From an uncultured Acetatifactor sp. (GTDB lineage Bacteria > Bacillota > Clostridia > Lachnospirales > Lachnospiraceae), in contig CAKRZO010000042.1 in assembly GCA_934433135.1 (NCBI GenBank), positions 1 through 11,412 of the forward strand: DNA of 11,412 nucleotides, given 5' to 3'. The notes beneath the pieces were generated by a model, which saw only the letters and a program-made list of their open reading frames with translations, made no database searches and was not told the origin of the DNA. The translations under genes were made by a program, and so were the position numbers. Shown in pieces: positions 1 to 8,322 of this stretch. Position 1 is the first letter of the stretch; every line of letters begins with the position of its first letter.

Positions 1-66
1 ACCTTTCTCATTGTATCATAGGAGGCTTTTTTCTGCCATCCTTAACGCCTCTGCTTACTCTATTCT

Positions 67-87
67 CCCCAGCATAGATAGCTGGGG
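67..87. terminator. GC-rich stem-loop after the last operon gene; atypical terminator candidate
   Basis: Perfect 7-bp stem CCCCAGC / GCTGGGG with a 7-base loop, 11 bases beyond the hydrolase stop codon. Its position suits the 3' end of the operon transcript. On the minus strand it is not followed by a T tract, so it is not a standard Rho-independent terminator. It could be a 3' stabilising hairpin, or the end hairpin of an IS200/IS605-like element. The rest of 1-98 shows no recognisable gene. Confidence 0.35.
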
Positions 88-98
88 GATTAGGGTTT

Positions 99-2156
99 TC
101 ATTCAATATTATAACCTCTATCCAACGTTAGGAATTGAGCCAAAGAGCTCAAAATAATTCCTGTTCCGTGGTCATCATTAAACGCCGTTTCTAGATTCAT
201 ATAATATCTATAGTCCATGGAACATTCCGATCCTCTACAAACACCGTAAACATTTCCTCTGTTGTCTACAGCATAACGCAAAAGTCCATTTATCCCTTTT
301 TTCACATTTTCAAGATATTTCTCAGCCGGCAAAACCCCCATACGGATTCCGCTTGCAAGACACAAGGTAAACATTGCCGTACACGACGTTTCAAGATATG
401 CATCTGTTTTATTCAGAACCTGTCTCCACATTCCATTTCTATCTTGGAGCGCAGTTACACCCTCTGCTAATTCTCGAAAAACTTCTTCATAATAGACATA
501 ATCACCATGCTCCTTAGGAAGATTCAAAAGAATTTCACATAAAGCTAACATAATCCAGCCGTTACCTCTGCCCCATGGCACATCATTCTTCAACCCCGTA
601 TTTGTGAAATAAATATGTGCATAGATTTTTTCGTTCTTCATAAACAGTCTCTTTTTAAAGCCTTCAATCTGCATTCTGCATTCGGTAAAATATTTTTCAT
701 CCCCCGTTAATACTCCTAATCTCACTAGAAATGGGCAACTCATATAAGTATCGTCTGCCCACATGGTAGTCTCTCTTCTGAACGTACCATCCTCAAAACG
801 CGGAATACTATACATCAATGCATCCGCTAGGCAATTGATAACATTCAATACCTCTTTCTCGCCAGTAAGATAATAATATTCAATGAAATTTACTCCTATA
901 GTTCCAATTGCATCAAGATTATCAAGTTTTATTCCCCTTTGAAGGAACGTCGATTCCCCAGAAATTTCGGCATCATATTGCGCATATGCAAAATAATCAA
1001 GCATAACCTTCATATTATCAATAAAATACTGCCGATATTTATCTTCTTTCAACGCATTATAAGTCTGAAGCAATCCATAGTTTCCTACCATATGTGCATA
1101 AAACCATTGGCCGAAAAAACTAGTCTCAAGATATGCCCGCAGATAACTACCATCAGTAAACCGCCAGAATACTGTCTTTTCTCCATAAGTATAAGGACTT
1201 TTAAAGCTGATTTTATGCTCAAATCCATCTATTTTTTTTGGCAGTGTGAGAATAAGCCAGTCTGTACCACTATTTCTACACGTGTGAACAAATGGTATGC
1301 CTATGCACTCACTTGCATATGAAAATCCAGATTCCTTACCAATATTCGATAATACAACTATTTCGTCACCCTTTTTCAAATGAATTGCCTCTGTCACTCT
1401 GTTTAAAAGCTTCTTATTTACAAATATTTGTGTGCCATACGGCCTAAAGATTTTCAATGTGCCGTCTTCTATGGCATATGTAACCGCACAACCGAAATGG
1501 TCGGCCCTGCTTATAACAGAAAAGTCCACATTTTTACAGGACACAGATGCCGACGGAAAGACATATTCTGGCGTATATATAATCTCACCTTGAGAGTAAA
1601 GGTGAGAAATCTCATACCCCTCTTCACCTCTATATTCGCCCTGTGGAATCACAGTTCTTGAATGGAAAAGATAATCCCTTGCTTTCATTCCTGGATATAA
1701 TTCCAACGAAGTCAGAAAATAAAAACTGAAGTTTCCATTCAAACGTATGCACTTGATTACAAGTTCATTAATCCCAGGCTCGAGCATAATGGGAATGCTA
1801 TCAAAAACATTTGGACTGACAAACATCTGCGGCTTACTTTCAAAAATTTTCTCATTTTTATAAATAAGTTCTGTATTTCCTGCTACACATACCAATATTT
1901 TCTGTCTATGCTCAGATGTAAGACCTACTTTTACATATACAAAGCTACCATCTTCAGCTTCCGGATACTTTTTCGCAAGATCGATTCTGTCAAAAGATAA
2001 CACTGGAAGATTCCTTATCCACGGCTGTTGCAAGTACGGCCGATAGATTACTTCTTTCTGTGGACGTGTTTTTATCATATTATCAGCAATCAGTTCTATA
2101 TATTGATACAAATCAAGACCCAATGATTCAGCTGATTGTTCATGTTCAAAATACAT
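99..2156 (-). CDS. GH88/GH105-family unsaturated uronyl hydrolase with long N-terminal extension
   Basis: Likely an intracellular enzyme that removes the 4,5-unsaturated uronic acid from the non-reducing end of oligosaccharides made by pectin lyases, like YteR and YesR of Bacillus subtilis. The catalytic (alpha/alpha)6 region spans about residues 345-680. It shows WADDTYM at 466-472, matching the motif that carries the catalytic Asp in YteR, then WGRGNGW at 528-534 and NDDHGTG at 660-666, all typical of the family. There is no signal peptide or membrane segment. At 685 aa it is nearly twice the usual GH105 length of about 370. Residues 1-340 look beta-rich (for example around 70-150) and may form an accessory or sugar-binding domain that I cannot name. 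The ATG at 2156 has GAGGAG 8 bases upstream. It is the last gene of the operon, 17 bp after the regulator. Family assignment is firm; the exact substrate (rhamnogalacturonyl or another uronyl) is inference. Confidence 0.88.
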   Translation of the reverse strand: MYFEHEQSAESLGLDLYQYIELIADNMIKTRPQKEVIYRPYLQQPWIRNLPVLSFDRIDLAKKYPEAEDGSFVYVKVGLTSEHRQKILVCVAGNTELIYKNEKIFESKPQMFVSPNVFDSIPIMLEPGINELVIKCIRLNGNFSFYFLTSLELYPGMKARDYLFHSRTVIPQGEYRGEEGYEISHLYSQGEIIYTPEYVFPSASVSCKNVDFSVISRADHFGCAVTYAIEDGTLKIFRPYGTQIFVNKKLLNRVTEAIHLKKGDEIVVLSNIGKESGFSYASECIGIPFVHTCRNSGTDWLILTLPKKIDGFEHKISFKSPYTYGEKTVFWRFTDGSYLRAYLETSFFGQWFYAHMVGNYGLLQTYNALKEDKYRQYFIDNMKVMLDYFAYAQYDAEISGESTFLQRGIKLDNLDAIGTIGVNFIEYYYLTGEKEVLNVINCLADALMYSIPRFEDGTFRRETTMWADDTYMSCPFLVRLGVLTGDEKYFTECRMQIEGFKKRLFMKNEKIYAHIYFTNTGLKNDVPWGRGNGWIMLALCEILLNLPKEHGDYVYYEEVFRELAEGVTALQDRNGMWRQVLNKTDAYLETSCTAMFTLCLASGIRMGVLPAEKYLENVKKGINGLLRYAVDNRGNVYGVCRGSECSMDYRYYMNLETAFNDDHGTGIILSSLAQFLTLDRGYNIE

Positions 2157-2164
2157 ACATTATT

Positions 2165-2170
2165 CTCCTC
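2165..2170 (-). promoter_or_regulatory. Ribosome binding site of the GH105 gene
   Basis: GAGGAG on the minus strand lies in the 17-bp gap after the regulator gene. A second ATG at 2160-2158 is out of frame and only 4 bases away, so the spacing of about 8 bases favours the start at 2156. Confidence 0.6.
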
Positions 2171-2173
2171 TAT

Positions 2174-4294
2174 CTATTTTATACTATCATTTATATTGTC
2201 TCGATAACTACTAGGCGAAATTCCGTATGTTCTCTTAAAAGCTTTATACAAGGTATTTGAAGATTCGAATCCACTAATTTCTGCAATATCGTTTATAGAA
2301 ATATCTGTAGTCGATAGTAGATACTCCACACGTTTCATACGCTTTTCACCAATATAATCAGAATATCTCTTTCCTGTTTTTGTTTTAACAATTTCGCTAA
2401 TTGTTCTCTCAGATAAAGAAAATTTATCAACGATATCCTTCATATAAAATTGCGAATTGCAACAGTTTTCATTTATATATTTTATAATCTGATCCTCACG
2501 GCAATTGTTATCTTTCTTTCTGCTGATGGCCAGTTCTGACATCTGTTCCACAACTTGAATTATACTTTGTTCTATTAAAATGATATTTTTTTCCCGTTCC
2601 AGTACAGGAAGAGCACCTTCATATCCGAGTTCTCCCTTAACTTGTACAAGCACACAGTACTGCCAATAAAAAAGTTTGCTTATCTCATCCGTTACAACTG
2701 GGTTTTCAACCAGACAGTGCCATTCCCCATATACATGTCGTACGGCCAACCGTGTGTTACCATCCATAATATATTCATAAAGTTGCTTTAAACTGTCAAA
2801 ATTAAGATAATTTCCATAATCGACTCCCATCTCAAGCTCGTCAAGAACCAAAAAGGTACTGTTCACAATATAAGAAAGCAAATTCCTCATCTTAATACAT
2901 GTTTCCCTTGCCTCTCGCAAATCAGTTTTGACACCGCTTATAACAACTTTCAGCTTCATGTCATTATTGTATATCATATCACATACCAGTTTTTTCAAAT
3001 CAGCTGTATTCGAAACAACCCAATCAATTAAAAATACTGCGGTGTAAGTATCTATTTTAACATGCTGTATCACATGAATACGACCTTTATTAAGGCAACA
3101 ATAAACACGCTCAACCCAGTCGTTACCACAGCTATCATTACTAATCATAAGCAAACAGTATTCATCAATGTCTTTCATATCTGTCTGATTTAGGAGCTTA
3201 ATATCCTCCTCTGACATGTCATGAAGCAGTATATTATAAAAAATTCCTGTCGACAAAAGCTTCGCTGCTTTGTTCTTTTGCTCAGTGACTCTATCCTTGT
3301 ATTTCTTTATGAACTTATAGTCTATTTTACAAGCTTCTAGGCTCATGCCATTAAAAACATCAGCAATTTCAGTTACAAATCTCCAATGTCTGTAAGTAAC
3401 TATCACGATAACAACTGCCACAATCAGTATCGCTACAACAATATAAAACAGAAAGATATCTATAACATTTTTCATTTTTCCCAATACATAACTACCCGGA
3501 ATTTCAACCTCAATATTAATATCTTTTGACTGCACCTTATAATTCATTTTCATGGAAACTCTATCCGTATTTTCTAAAGCAAAAATCTCTTGTCCATCCC
3601 ATGTACAAAATTTAATGTTACCAATTTCTGCAATCTCCTCAAGACCACATTTTTTAATAATTTCATTTTGGTCGAAGATTGAAATCATAACACTATCCCC
3701 AAGACTGAAATTAGCACTTACTGTTTTAATATAAACCACCTTTACACGTTCCTTATCAGACACCATAAATCCTAATTCAGTAGAAAATTCACCATAGTAA
3801 TGCTTTTCGAAAAGCTTTTGCTTTACTTGATCATAGGTAAGGTCATTGAATCTCCACATGGAATTATAGAACCATTCTGCATTGCTTGTCGCACGTCCCT
3901 TTTCCAACATGATGTCATTATTACGAAAAAGTGTAATCACTTTATCCTGTATAAAAAGTCCAGAACACAAATCCTCGTAATAATCTTTTACATTATTAAG
4001 CACTATAATTTCCCTAGGATCTTTTATTCCGCTACTTTTACATAATCTTTTGTAGTCAGCACTACTTATAAGTTTCTCAGCAATCATATCCTGCAAATCA
4101 AGCTCGTTTTCTATAAGTTCCATTCCGAATAATATATTACGTTGTAGTTTTTCTTTCAAATTGTTACGTACAACGTTATAACTCTGAATATAAATAGGAA
4201 TAAACAAGGTTACAAACATCACAATCATTAATATACACTTTGTTACCTCTTTTCTAAATAAATGCAATGAATTCTTATTTTCCTTTTTCAACAT
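2174..4294 (-). CDS. Membrane-bound AraC-family transcriptional regulator (YesS/RhgR-like architecture)
   Basis: Likely senses an extracellular or membrane-proximal signal and activates this catabolic operon. In order: a short basic N-terminus; a hydrophobic segment at about 18-36; an outside region at about 40-275 whose fold I cannot assign but which sits where Cache-like sensor domains usually are; a second membrane segment at about 278-300; and a cytoplasmic linker at about 300-600. The linker includes a helical stretch near 455-477 resembling the middle region of YesN/YesS-type proteins. The C-terminal AraC DNA-binding domain (about 603-700) has two helix-turn-helix units. The second contains INDIAEISGF at 667-676 and ends in the family's GISPSSYR at 691-698. 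The 706-aa length fits this class (YesS is about 760). The ATG at 4294 lies 9 bp after the oxidoreductase stop and has no good Shine-Dalgarno, so translation may be coupled. It sits mid-operon, so positive autoregulation is likely. A target at the direct repeats at 11095-11130 is inference. Confidence 0.88.
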   Translation of the reverse strand: MLKKENKNSLHLFRKEVTKCILMIVMFVTLFIPIYIQSYNVVRNNLKEKLQRNILFGMELIENELDLQDMIAEKLISSADYKRLCKSSGIKDPREIIVLNNVKDYYEDLCSGLFIQDKVITLFRNNDIMLEKGRATSNAEWFYNSMWRFNDLTYDQVKQKLFEKHYYGEFSTELGFMVSDKERVKVVYIKTVSANFSLGDSVMISIFDQNEIIKKCGLEEIAEIGNIKFCTWDGQEIFALENTDRVSMKMNYKVQSKDINIEVEIPGSYVLGKMKNVIDIFLFYIVVAILIVAVVIVIVTYRHWRFVTEIADVFNGMSLEACKIDYKFIKKYKDRVTEQKNKAAKLLSTGIFYNILLHDMSEEDIKLLNQTDMKDIDEYCLLMISNDSCGNDWVERVYCCLNKGRIHVIQHVKIDTYTAVFLIDWVVSNTADLKKLVCDMIYNNDMKLKVVISGVKTDLREARETCIKMRNLLSYIVNSTFLVLDELEMGVDYGNYLNFDSLKQLYEYIMDGNTRLAVRHVYGEWHCLVENPVVTDEISKLFYWQYCVLVQVKGELGYEGALPVLEREKNIILIEQSIIQVVEQMSELAISRKKDNNCREDQIIKYINENCCNSQFYMKDIVDKFSLSERTISEIVKTKTGKRYSDYIGEKRMKRVEYLLSTTDISINDIAEISGFESSNTLYKAFKRTYGISPSSYRDNINDSIK

Positions 4295-4303
4295 CAGACA
4301 AAA

Positions 4304-5506
4304 TCACCACTTATCTATCGCCATCTTTGCGGCATACTTACCTACATTCTCTCCTATCACCGATGAGTTTCCCGTAACGCGGTAGCTGGCATGTGCATAA
4401 AAATCACCACTGATACATCTACCAGCCATAAATAGGTTATCAGTTCCGTCACACATAGCTGCACGCATCGGGATCTGATAATCCCGCACAACACCATCAT
4501 CACTTTCCTCATCATATCCTTTTTCGTTATCTTCTGTTAACGCATGAATATCAACTCCAAAAGAAACCGAACATATACTATCCTCAAAGTGTCTATTGCT
4601 GTTTAAGTCATCTATGGTAACCGTATATTTACCAAGGATTCGCCTTCCCTCTCTAACCCCTATGGTCTGCGCTGTAGATACAAGCCGTACATTACTCCAA
4701 ATCCCACCGAGTGAGCGAAGCCCGTCCACAATTTTATTTATCTCCACCCTTGCAGAAATTGTTGCAGCGGTCAAATCGTCAGCATTTGTTCCGTCTCTGC
4801 CATACTCCTGATTAACGGTAAGCAAATAAATGTCATGAAACAGATGATACATTCCTGGTTCCTGCTGCGATGACTTTATCCCAGCGCGCAGTATTTCATT
4901 TTTCAGACGCTCTTTTGGTGTGACGCCACCATTATATTCTAAAAAATTATCAAAATCAACCATATCAGAATAATCAGGTCCATCAATTAGTGCAAACATT
5001 GTCATTGGCTGCATATGTCCTTGCACATTTCCCTTATGAAACTGGCTTCTGCACATTGCACAAACATCTCCGTCACCAGTTGCATCAATAAAATATTTTC
5101 CATAAAAAATTTCTGCACCAGATTTTGATACGGTTTGTACAGCAGTCAGCATGCTACCATCTTTCATTACTTCACTAACATAGGTATATAGCCTTACTGT
5201 TATTCTTACCTCCGCACACATTATATCAAGCAATAGCTTCATTGCCTCTGGTTCACAAAGGAAATTTCCACCACGACCAAAATGACCACGATCCATTTTC
5301 TGCAGACGCTCCATCATCTCATTTACAATATAACCTTCTTTATTAGAAACATCAATAAGCCATGTCACTAGACCTGCCGTCCATGTTCCGCCGAGACATC
5401 CATTTCTTTCTAGAATAAGCACACTTGCTCCTTCACGTGCTGCAGCTATTGCTGCACATACGCCAGCCACACCCCCGCCACACACAATAACATCAAACTG
5501 GTTCAT
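4304..5506 (-). CDS. FAD-dependent oxidoreductase (FAD_oxidored family)
   Basis: Predicted soluble flavoprotein; substrate unknown. Numbered from the start at 5506 (400 aa), it has the N-terminal Rossmann dinucleotide site VIVCGGGVAG (7-15, glycines 10, 12 and 15), an acidic end of beta-2 at E33 (ILERNG), and CLGGTWTAGL (37-46), typical of this family. The central FIDATGDGDV (139-148) is the second FAD-contacting motif. GVREGRRILG (283-292), RDYQIPMR (341-348) and GRCISGDFYAHAS (362-374) complete the family pattern. The start is ambiguous: ATG 5506 has GGAG 7 bases upstream and sits right at the FAD motif, as family members usually do. ATG 5542 would add 12 residues, overlap the upstream gene by 32 bp and also has AGGAG 6 bases upstream. 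With the 5506 start the gap to the previous gene is 4 bp. Its place among pectin-type sugar enzymes suggests oxidation or reduction of a sugar or a sugar-derived acid, but nothing in the sequence shows the substrate. Confidence 0.85.
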   Translation of the reverse strand: MNQFDVIVCGGGVAGVCAAIAAAREGASVLILERNGCLGGTWTAGLVTWLIDVSNKEGYIVNEMMERLQKMDRGHFGRGGNFLCEPEAMKLLLDIMCAEVRITVRLYTYVSEVMKDGSMLTAVQTVSKSGAEIFYGKYFIDATGDGDVCAMCRSQFHKGNVQGHMQPMTMFALIDGPDYSDMVDFDNFLEYNGGVTPKERLKNEILRAGIKSSQQEPGMYHLFHDIYLLTVNQEYGRDGTNADDLTAATISARVEINKIVDGLRSLGGIWSNVRLVSTAQTIGVREGRRILGKYTVTIDDLNSNRHFEDSICSVSFGVDIHALTEDNEKGYDEESDDGVVRDYQIPMRAAMCDGTDNLFMAGRCISGDFYAHASYRVTGNSSVIGENVGKYAAKMAIDKW

Positions 5507-5510
5507 AGTG

Positions 5511-7403
5511 CTACTCCAATCTATTTTTATTATTTTGAACATTCACAACTCCTACACACACATAGCCACGCTTTTCAGGAGTATAGGTAAATAATATATC
5601 CCTGCCACTTAAGCTGAACTGTGGATGCGGATGCCCAGGATGATTTTTCAGTACGTTAAGCTTGTACATAATATCTTTTTTATTATTATCTGAATTGAGT
5701 AATATGATGTCTGACATGTATCCATCACTACCAAGATAAAGAGTGTCCGATATAAAAAATTGATCCTTTTCATCTGGTACAGTGTGAGCATATGCATATT
5801 CAGAATCCACAACATGAACGCAAGTTGGGTGCTCATCAATATCAATATAGCAAATACCACTTTCTACTGCAGTTGTCTGACTCATAAGTCTTACAAAATA
5901 AAGCCGTTTTCCGTTAGATGACCAAATCCAATGCACTAACCATTCACCAAAACTTCCATCCTCGTTCATAATCTGAACATAAGGTTGCCAAATTTTTTCT
6001 GTATTCGTATCAAGAAGCCACATTCGATCTTTCACATTCTCCATACCACCATGAAGAAAATTCACAAGATTTGGGTACACTGGATTAATAATAAAATGAC
6101 CAGCAAACGGATTCTTGTGATAAGAAAAATGCTCATCCACCCATTGCGTATCAAGTATCACTTTGCACTCGCATGTCTCAGTATTTAAAATACAACCTCT
6201 GTTTGGATAATAGTTGAATCTTGTTCCGTAAAAAAACAACAAGTACAGCCCATCTGCAGTAATAGTAGCAATTTCCTGCAATTCGCAACCATTTGGCTCT
6301 GTGAACACAATTTTTTTCGTTCCTGTGTTTATATTGTAAGAAAAAATTTTATCATCTGCAGTAAAATAAACAACATTCTGCTTTGACACTAGCATTGCAT
6401 ACATCCTCATATTCATTCTGTCATGGAGCATAATCGTCGTGTCATCTGTCGAACGATAAAGTATAGGTATTCCTCGTCCAGACGTTCTTATATGCCTATC
6501 AAAAGCAGCACATAATACATAATTTTTATCATCTGCAGTAGTATACTCGTTAATATAAGTATGATTCAAATTCACGCCTGGCAGATAAAAAGATGGAATT
6601 GCTTGTCCATCAACATCATAAAACACACATTTTCTTACCTTGAAACCAAACTGCTCATAATACGGATATACAAGAGAACGTTCATATGTTGCAGTTATTT
6701 TATCAGCAAAACCTTCATATTCTTTTACCAACTTTGCAAGAATATCAATTCCTGCTGGCTTTGCTAGTAACAGATTATATATAATTGCAACAAGCTCGTC
6801 ATAGCAAAGTGGTGCCTTCTCATATGTCAGTTCCCTATAAAGACCTATTGCAGCAAGTTGAGAGGTCTGTTCACCAAACCACACTGTTCTTCCCGTTGCA
6901 ATACTTTTGATAATTCCATATTCTTCAGCATCGTCAAAAATATGTTCCCCACTCTTTAGTTCCAGTGCTGTCATAACAGCTTTCAACGTATTCTCAATAT
7001 TCGGTTTTTCATTTAGCACAATATTTCTACCCAAAAAGGCGGAGAGAATCTCCTCCGCCGCCATTTTATCTACAGGTTGTGCTAGGATATCGTTAAAATT
7101 AAAAAGTCCGAGTTTTTTTAATATTTGCGAAGCATGACCAAATAGCACATTCTTTTTGAAGCCATCCTCATGATACTGTACATTAGGCCCTACAGGAACA
7201 GAGCAGATACTGATAATTTCTTCTTTCTCGAAAGTGTCATAACAAACAACAACTGCATCTGACACATCCTTATCTGTTAATATAACATCTGTTCTCACTT
7301 CACCTATGCCTGTTCTACTAAACAGATATTCCTCTCCTGCAATTTTTACTTTACAATAATCGTATCTGTCATCTATATATGTAATTAAAATAGCCTTATT
7401 CAT
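5511..7403 (-). CDS. Oligogalacturonate lyase-like (PL22-type) beta-propeller protein with unrecognised N-terminal region
   Basis: Residues from about 265 to 625 look like a seven-bladed propeller of the PL22 oligogalacturonate lyase type, which cleaves short pectin oligosaccharides in the cytoplasm using Mn2+. Family-like landmarks in order are NHTYINEYTTADDKNY (280-295), FLHGG with H451, LVHWIWSSNGK with H491, and HPHPQFSLSG (591-600) with H591 and H593. From memory, these correspond to the catalytic His and the three metal-binding His of the Yersinia enzyme. The position of its metal-binding Gln (three before the first His of HPHP) appears to be H588 here, so activity or metal preference may differ. 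The usual length is about 390 aa; here about 260 extra residues come first, partly helical (about 85-240), with no domain I recognise. There is no signal peptide. It lies 19 bp after the permease. The Shine-Dalgarno is weak (AAAGGA about 13 bases from the ATG). The propeller call is good; lyase activity is moderate. It could instead be a non-catalytic TolB/PD40-like propeller. Confidence 0.68.
   Translation of the reverse strand: MNKAILITYIDDRYDYCKVKIAGEEYLFSRTGIGEVRTDVILTDKDVSDAVVVCYDTFEKEEIISICSVPVGPNVQYHEDGFKKNVLFGHASQILKKLGLFNFNDILAQPVDKMAAEEILSAFLGRNIVLNEKPNIENTLKAVMTALELKSGEHIFDDAEEYGIIKSIATGRTVWFGEQTSQLAAIGLYRELTYEKAPLCYDELVAIIYNLLLAKPAGIDILAKLVKEYEGFADKITATYERSLVYPYYEQFGFKVRKCVFYDVDGQAIPSFYLPGVNLNHTYINEYTTADDKNYVLCAAFDRHIRTSGRGIPILYRSTDDTTIMLHDRMNMRMYAMLVSKQNVVYFTADDKIFSYNINTGTKKIVFTEPNGCELQEIATITADGLYLLFFYGTRFNYYPNRGCILNTETCECKVILDTQWVDEHFSYHKNPFAGHFIINPVYPNLVNFLHGGMENVKDRMWLLDTNTEKIWQPYVQIMNEDGSFGEWLVHWIWSSNGKRLYFVRLMSQTTAVESGICYIDIDEHPTCVHVVDSEYAYAHTVPDEKDQFFISDTLYLGSDGYMSDIILLNSDNNKKDIMYKLNVLKNHPGHPHPQFSLSGRDILFTYTPEKRGYVCVGVVNVQNNKNRLE
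5514..5553 (-). promoter_or_regulatory. Two alternative ribosome binding sites for the oxidoreductase
   Basis: GGAG at 5514-5517 precedes ATG 5506 by 7 bases and overlaps the stop codon of the upstream gene. AGGAG at 5549-5553 precedes ATG 5542 by 6 bases and lies inside the upstream gene. Both ATGs are in the same frame, so sequence alone cannot decide the start, and both may be used. Confidence 0.5.
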
Positions 7404-7422
7404 ATTACAGCACTCATCCTTT

Positions 7423-8322
7423 CTAGCCTTTGATTGATCCTACCATAACCCCTTTAACAAAATGCTTCTGTACAAATGGGTATATAATAAGCACCGGAAC
7501 AACCGACACAACAATAAGCGAATATTTCAATAGCTCGCTTAACGCCATCTTGGCCTCTGCCATCTCATCCATAACCATACTAATATCTACTTGATTTACA
7601 ACGAGTATTTCTCGCAAAAAGATTTGTAAAGGAAATAATTGTCTATTTGTGAGGTATAAAAAAGCATCAAAATACGAATTCCAGTGGCCAATAGCATAAT
7701 AAAGAGTTATTACAGCAATAATAGATTTTGAAAGTGGCAACACTACTTTCCAAAAAAAGTACAAATCGCTACAGCCATCTACCTGTGCTGCTTCCCATAA
7801 TTCTAACGGAATATTATTGCGAAAGAATGTTCTTGTTATTATCATATTATACACCGTCATTGCTCCTGGTAAAAGCATAGCCCACACAGTGTTAAGCAAT
7901 CGAAGATTGGATACTAGTATATATGTTGTTATCATTCCACCACTAAAAACCATAGTAAATGTAAACAGCATCATAATAATACCACCGCCTGGTAAATCCC
8001 TTCTTGAAAGCGAATATGCTGCGCACAATGTCATGAAAAGGTTGATTACTGTACCAACTACTACATAAAACAGTGAATTTCTATATCCTAAAATAACAGA
8101 GTCATTTCGAAAGACTGCCTTATACCCTTCCAAAGTGAACTCCTTTGGAGTCAAAATAACCTTTCCGGCCATAACGGCATCAGCTGACGAAAATGAGGCT
8201 GATAAAATGTGTATCAGTGGGAAAGCAACTATTACAGCAAGCAGGAACAAAAAAATGTATACAATCGCATAAAACACACGATCCTCTCTACACATTTTTA
8301 CTTTACTTTTCGTTTTTACCAT
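7423..8322 (-). CDS. Carbohydrate ABC transporter permease, LplC/YtcP type
   Basis: Second membrane subunit of an oligosaccharide importer of the CUT1 class. The 299-aa protein has six likely membrane segments (about 16-38, 84-106, 116-138, 143-165, 198-216 and 263-283). The cytoplasmic EAA loop, ELWEAAQVDGCSD (174-186) with LP at 195-196, is where the ATPase docks. The C-terminal GVMVGSIKG is characteristic of LplC/YtcP proteins. The ATG at 8322 overlaps the end of the other permease gene by 7 bp and has GAGAGG 7 bases upstream, so the two permeases are translationally linked. The nearest functional analogue is the B. subtilis YtcQ-YteP-YtcP system, linked to rhamnogalacturonan or polygalacturonate uptake. 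The family is certain; the substrate is inferred from the neighbouring enzymes. Confidence 0.93.
   Translation of the reverse strand: MVKTKSKVKMCREDRVFYAIVYIFLFLLAVIVAFPLIHILSASFSSADAVMAGKVILTPKEFTLEGYKAVFRNDSVILGYRNSLFYVVVGTVINLFMTLCAAYSLSRRDLPGGGIIMMLFTFTMVFSGGMITTYILVSNLRLLNTVWAMLLPGAMTVYNMIITRTFFRNNIPLELWEAAQVDGCSDLYFFWKVVLPLSKSIIAVITLYYAIGHWNSYFDAFLYLTNRQLFPLQIFLREILVVNQVDISMVMDEMAEAKMALSELLKYSLIVVSVVPVLIIYPFVQKHFVKGVMVGSIKG

Noticed and set aside
1..98. Open frames through the first 98 bases on both strands, as a possible end of a neighbouring gene
   Set aside because: Neither translation shows a familiar motif, and a 98-base open frame is expected by chance.
55..102. 15-codon minus-strand frame (MKTLIPQLSMLGRIE) whose ATG overlaps the GH105 stop as ATGA
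   Set aside because: It is very short, runs through the GC-rich stem-loop and has no similarity I recognise. The overlap with the stop codon is easily chance.
939..1661. Plus-strand open frames of 127 and 77 residues inside the GH105 gene
   Set aside because: They are antisense to a well-supported enzyme, with no recognisable domain and atypical composition for a protein.
7404..7418. Tiny frame MSAVI just before the propeller gene as a coupling leader peptide
   Set aside because: The only purine-rich site directly abuts its ATG with no spacer, so it is unlikely to be translated.
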